Shown one piece after another: positions 60,455 to 64,000 of a DNA stretch of 64,000 bases. Positions within the stretch are counted from its first letter, which is position 1, and the number at the start of each line of letters is the position of its first letter. The stretch is from Rhizobium binae (lineage in GTDB: Bacteria; Pseudomonadota; Alphaproteobacteria; Rhizobiales; Rhizobiaceae), in the NCBI RefSeq assembly GCF_017357225.1, contig NZ_CP071604.1, forward strand, positions 3,475,001 to 3,539,000, written 5' to 3'. The translations under genes were made by a program, and so were the position numbers. The notes beneath the pieces were generated by a model. That model saw only the letters and a list, made by a program, of their open reading frames with translations. It had not been told where the DNA came from and made no database searches.

Positions 60455-63400
60455 ATGGCAGCACGCCAACGCATCATTCCGGTAAGACGCGAATATAATC
60501 GCTGGGTCGCCAACCAGACGCTGGAAGATTACGCGCTACGTTTTACCGCAAAAAGCGCCCGCCACTTCTCCTCCCAGCGCATCGCGCAGACGGCGATCGG
60601 TGCGATCTCTTTCCTGGCGCTGGAGGCGATCGGCGGCGCCATCACCCTGTCCTACGGCACCACCAACGCCTTTTATGCCATTATCGTCGCAAGCATCGCC
60701 ATGCTGGCGATCGGCCTGCCGATCAGCCGCTACGCCATTCGCCACGGCGTCGATATCGATCTGCTGACGCGCGGCGCCGGTTTCGGCTACATCGGCTCGA
60801 CCATCACCTCGCTGATCTATGCGAGCTTCACCTTCATGCTGTTTGCGATCGAGGCCTCGATCATGTCCGGCGCATTGGAGCTGACGCTCGGCGTTCCGCT
60901 CTGGATCGGCTATATCGTCAGCGCCGTCATGGTGATCCCGCTGGTCACGCACGGCGTGCGGCTGATCAGCAAGTTCCAGCTGATGACCCAACCCTTCTGG
61001 ATCGTGCTGAACATCCTGCCCTTCCTCTTCATCGCCTTCATGGATTGGGAAAAATTCGATCTCTGGCGTGCCTTTGCCGGCATCCGCCAAACTTCCGGCC
61101 CGCCAGGCACCGTTGCCGCGTTCGATCTGGTGCAATTCGGGGCAGCCTCGGCGGTCATCCTGGCGCTGATGTCGCAGATCGGCGAACAGGCCGATTTCCT
61201 GCGCTTTCTGCCGCCGGAGCCGCGGCGCAAGTGGCGCCATCGCCTGGCCGTCTTCCTTGCCGGACCCGGCTGGGTCATCATTGGCGCGCCGAAGCTGCTT
61301 GCCGGTTCCTTCCTGGTCGTGCTGACCTTGGCCTCGGGCGTGCCGGTCGATCGCGCCGCCGACCCGGCGCAGATGTATCTGACCGCTTTTGGCTACATGG
61401 TCCCCTGGCACAATGCCGCGTTGCTGCTGATGGCCGCCTTCGTCGTCGTCTCGCAGTTGAAGATCAACGTGATGAATGCCTATGCAGGCTCGCTCGCCTG
61501 GTCGAACTTCTTCTCGCGACTGACCCACAGCCATCCCGGCCGCGTCATCTGGCTGGTCTTCAACGTTGCGATCGCCCTGCTCTTGATGGAGCTCGGCATC
61601 TACCGGCTGCTGGAGGAGACGCTCGGCATCTTTTCGATCATCGCCATGGCCTGGCTGTGCACGATCTTCGCCGATCTCTTCATCAACAAGCCGCTGGGGC
61701 TCGCACCTCCCGGCATCGAATTCAAGCGCGCCCATCTCTACGACATCAATCCCGTTGGCCTCGGCGCCATGGCGCTGTCGGCAACGGTGTCGCTGATCGC
61801 TCATTTCGGCGCCTTCGGCCCGCTCGCCGCCTCGCTTGCCCCCTATATCACTCTTATTGCCGCGCTCATCGCTTCGCCGGGACTCGCCTGGGTGACGAAG
61901 GGCAAGTTCTATCTCGCCCGCAAGCCGCGCCGGAGCTGGAAGAACCTGACGAACATCACCTGTTCCGTCTGCGAGCACCCTTTCGAGCCGGAAGATATGG
62001 CTTGGTGCCCGGCCTATGCCGCGCCGATCTGTTCGCTCTGCTGCTCGCTCGACAGCCGCTGCCACGACATGTGCAAGCCGGCAGCCCGTTTCAATGCACA
62101 GGTCGGCACCGTCGCAAAGGTCCTGCTGCCGGAAACCGTTCTGGGCAAATTGACGACGCGCCTCGGCCGCTACGGCATCGCCGTCGTTCTGGCCCTGGCC
62201 GCCATCGGCGCCATCCTGGCGATGATCGCCCACCAGGTCGCCGCCGCCTCCCCCGAGACGGCCGAGGTGGTCAACCGCACCATCCTGGTCGTCTTTTTCG
62301 TCTTTTCGGTGATATCGGGCGTCGTCTGCTGGTTCTACGTGCTCGCCCATGACAGCCGCGTCGTCGCCGAGGAAGAATCGTCACGCCAGAACACCCTGCT
62401 GCTCAAGGAAATCGCCGCCCACAAGAAGACCGACGCCGCCTTGCAGAACGCCAAGGAGACGGCCGAAGCCGCCAACCGCGCCAAGAGCCGCTATGTCGTC
62501 GGCCTCAGCCATGAGCTGCGCACGCCGCTGAATGCCGTGCTCGGCTATGCCCAGATCCTCGAGCGCGACGAAACCATCCCTGCGCCGCGCCATTCTTCGA
62601 TCAAGGTCATCCGCCGCAGCGCCGAACATCTCTCCGGCCTGATCGACGGTCTGCTCGACATCTCTAAGATCGAGGCCGGCCGCCTGCAGGTCTATTCCAA
62701 CGAGATCAACATCCAGGATTTTCTCGACCAGATCGTCGAGATGTTCCGCCCGCAGGCGCAGGCAAAGGGGCTCGTCTTCGAGCATCAACGCTCGCCGGCC
62801 CTGCCGCAATTCGTCCGCACCGATGAGAAGCGCCTGCGCCAGATCCTCGTCAACCTGCTCTCCAATGCCATCAAGTTCACCGACGAGGGCAGCGTCACCT
62901 TCAATGTCGCCTATCGCAGCCAGGTCGCGACCTTCACCGTTGCCGATACCGGCCGCGGCATTGCCGAAAAGGATCTGACGCGCATCTACGAACCCTTTCA
63001 GCGCGGCGAGGCCGAAAGTGTGCGGCCAATGCCGGGTCTCGGGCTCGGTCTCACAATCACCCGGCTACTGACCAACACGCTCGGCGGCGAGATCGCGGTC
63101 TCGAGCGTGAGGGACGAGGGCTCGACCTTTCGCGTGCGGCTTATGCTTTCGGCCGTCATGCGCGCTGCCGCCCCGCCACAGGAGAAACGTATCGTCGGGT
63201 ATGACGGCCCGCGCCGCACGATCGTCGTCGTCGACGACAATGAGGATCACCGCGAGATGATGCGCGAAATCCTCGCACCGCTCGATTTCATCGTGCTGAC
63301 GGCGGCCGGCGGCGCCGAATGCCTGACGCTGATCGACGGCATCATGCCGGATCTCTTCCTCGTCGATATCCTGATGCCCGGCATGAACGGCTGGCAGCTC

Positions 63401-63838
63401 GTCTCGCGCCTGCGCGAGGCCGGCCAGACGGCGCCGATGGTGATGCTGTCGGCCAATATCGGCGATGCGGCCGTTCTTGGCGACAGCGACGACAGCCACA
63501 ATGATGCGATCGGCAAGCCGGTCGACATCCGCCGGCTGCGCGACAAGCTCGCTTTGCATCTCGGCCTGAAATGGATCTATGCCGACGCCGCGCCTGCCGT
63601 TCCTGACAGAATTGAAGCGCCGTTGCTGAGCCCCGGTGCTGCCCATGTGCAGGAATTGCTGCGGCTGGGAGAAATCGGTTACATCAGGGGCATCGAAGCC
63701 AAGCTTTCGGACCTTGCCAAGGTGGAGGCAAATCGGCCATTCACCGAGGCTCTTCGACCCTATGTCGCCGCCTTCGATCTGGCCGGCTTCATGACCTTCC
63801 TGCACGACTTCGACAAAAAGGTGGAATCCATTGGCTGA
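60455..63838 (+). CDS. NCS1-type transporter fused to a hybrid sensor histidine kinase
   Basis: 1127 residues. About 40-480: twelve or so membrane helices resembling NCS1 cytosine/purine permeases (TLEDYALRFTAKSARHFSSQRIAQTAIGAISFLALEAIGGAITLSYG, GFGYIGSTITSLIYASFTF). About 500-545: a Cys-rich zinc-ribbon-like segment, CSVCEHPFEPEDMAWC and CSLCCSLDSRCHDMC. Two more helices follow. The kinase has H686 in GLSHELRTPLN and the N-box LLSNAIKFTDEG; the receiver has its Asp at about 971 in FLVDILMPGMNG. An Hpt-less C-terminal tail follows. The transporter part probably senses a substrate, as in CbrA-like proteins. Its position after the urea cluster suggests nucleobase, allantoin or urea sensing. 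A response-regulator gene follows directly. Confidence 0.88.
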   Translation: MAARQRIIPVRREYNRWVANQTLEDYALRFTAKSARHFSSQRIAQTAIGAISFLALEAIGGAITLSYGTTNAFYAIIVASIAMLAIGLPISRYAIRHGVDIDLLTRGAGFGYIGSTITSLIYASFTFMLFAIEASIMSGALELTLGVPLWIGYIVSAVMVIPLVTHGVRLISKFQLMTQPFWIVLNILPFLFIAFMDWEKFDLWRAFAGIRQTSGPPGTVAAFDLVQFGAASAVILALMSQIGEQADFLRFLPPEPRRKWRHRLAVFLAGPGWVIIGAPKLLAGSFLVVLTLASGVPVDRAADPAQMYLTAFGYMVPWHNAALLLMAAFVVVSQLKINVMNAYAGSLAWSNFFSRLTHSHPGRVIWLVFNVAIALLLMELGIYRLLEETLGIFSIIAMAWLCTIFADLFINKPLGLAPPGIEFKRAHLYDINPVGLGAMALSATVSLIAHFGAFGPLAASLAPYITLIAALIASPGLAWVTKGKFYLARKPRRSWKNLTNITCSVCEHPFEPEDMAWCPAYAAPICSLCCSLDSRCHDMCKPAARFNAQVGTVAKVLLPETVLGKLTTRLGRYGIAVVLALAAIGAILAMIAHQVAAASPETAEVVNRTILVVFFVFSVISGVVCWFYVLAHDSRVVAEEESSRQNTLLLKEIAAHKKTDAALQNAKETAEAANRAKSRYVVGLSHELRTPLNAVLGYAQILERDETIPAPRHSSIKVIRRSAEHLSGLIDGLLDISKIEAGRLQVYSNEINIQDFLDQIVEMFRPQAQAKGLVFEHQRSPALPQFVRTDEKRLRQILVNLLSNAIKFTDEGSVTFNVAYRSQVATFTVADTGRGIAEKDLTRIYEPFQRGEAESVRPMPGLGLGLTITRLLTNTLGGEIAVSSVRDEGSTFRVRLMLSAVMRAAAPPQEKRIVGYDGPRRTIVVVDDNEDHREMMREILAPLDFIVLTAAGGAECLTLIDGIMPDLFLVDILMPGMNGWQLVSRLREAGQTAPMVMLSANIGDAAVLGDSDDSHNDAIGKPVDIRRLRDKLALHLGLKWIYADAAPAVPDRIEAPLLSPGAAHVQELLRLGEIGYIRGIEAKLSDLAKVEANRPFTEALRPYVAAFDLAGFMTFLHDFDKKVESIG

Positions 63839-64000
63839 GCCGGTCCTTCCCCGCGACATCGTTCTGCTTGTCGATGACTCGCCCGAAGCGCTCGGTTTCC
63901 TGACCGATGCGCTCGAGCAATCCGGCTTTTCCGTGCTGATCGCCACATCGGGCACGGCAGCACTCGGCATCGTCGAGCGCATCACGCCCGATCTCATCCT
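63831..64000 (+). CDS. Response regulator, partial (cut by window end)
   Basis: The reading from a TTG at 63831, with AAGGTGG six bases upstream, gives MAEPVLPRDIVLLVDDSPEALGFLTDALEQSGFSVLIATSGTAALGIVERITPDLI: the first half of a receiver domain with the acidic pair in LVDDSP. It overlaps the kinase stop by eight bases, so the two form an operon and a two-component pair. The phosphoacceptor Asp and any output domain lie beyond the window. Confidence 0.8.
   Translation, partial: MAEPVLPRDIVLLVDDSPEALGFLTDALEQSGFSVLIATSGTAALGIVERITPDLI

Noticed and set aside
60536..62350. Minus-strand frame of 604 codons opposite the transporter-kinase
   Set aside because: Antisense shadow of the membrane domain; no independent support.

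Overview
The window is GC-rich chromosomal DNA of an alphaproteobacterium, most likely Rhizobium (R. etli / R. leguminosarum group). The evidence is a PhyR-NepR-EcfG general stress locus, a TonB gene beside a decayed hemin-transport gene, a ThuA-type trehalose utilisation gene, RIME-like palindromic repeats and a urease cluster interleaved with small genes. I saw no tRNA, rRNA, insertion sequence, prophage or CRISPR array.

Layout. 1-2963: trehalose-utilisation genes (partial thuB-like, thuA), a TetR/SMR efflux pair, a truncated hemoglobin and a DUF423 protein. 3092-6937: an iron/heme block, with an ABM monooxygenase operon behind an IRO-type box, tonB with an upstream exported protein, and an hmuV pseudogene. 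7087-11177: the general stress response core (DUF883 and holin-like membrane proteins, ecfG, nepR, phyR, an HWE histidine kinase), with several GGAAC-N16/17-CGTT promoters and a strong candidate for a stress-controlled small RNA at 11054-11177. 11437-14127: preT-preA, first step of reductive pyrimidine breakdown. 14279-29322: about 15 kb of accessory genes (GH13 trehalose/maltooligosaccharide enzymes, LLM oxidoreductase, broken SIR2 gene, FtrA/rhodanese, ADH/LysR, heme oxygenase plus bacteriophytochrome) lying between preTA and the rest of the pyrimidine pathway. 29326-38289: RutR-like regulator, N-carbamoyl-beta-alanine amidohydrolase, DUF559 gene carrying two RIME-like repeats, dihydropyrimidinase, cupin and an NMT1/THI5-type ABC transporter. 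38688-43217: RND efflux pair. 43318-58182: on the minus strand, urea ABC transporter urtABCDE followed by ureD-A-B-C-E-F-G with non-urease genes between them. 58373-60277: exported PAP2 phosphatase. 60455-64000: an NCS1-type transporter fused to a hybrid histidine kinase, then a truncated response regulator.

How the parts fit. Two themes dominate. One is nitrogen scavenging: pyrimidine ring reduction and hydrolysis, urea import and urease, with a transporter-kinase next to the urea block that could sense a nucleobase-like compound. The other is general stress: EcfG, its anti-sigma factor and anti-anti-sigma factor, a kinase, and EcfG-type promoters in front of membrane proteins and trehalose-type enzymes. 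The best candidate for an undescribed element is the three-hairpin RNA downstream of the stress kinase. It combines an EcfG-type promoter, C-rich unpaired loops and an intrinsic terminator, much like the GsrN sRNA of Caulobacter.

All calls come from reading the sequence by eye. No database search or folding program was run, so family names rest on motif recognition.
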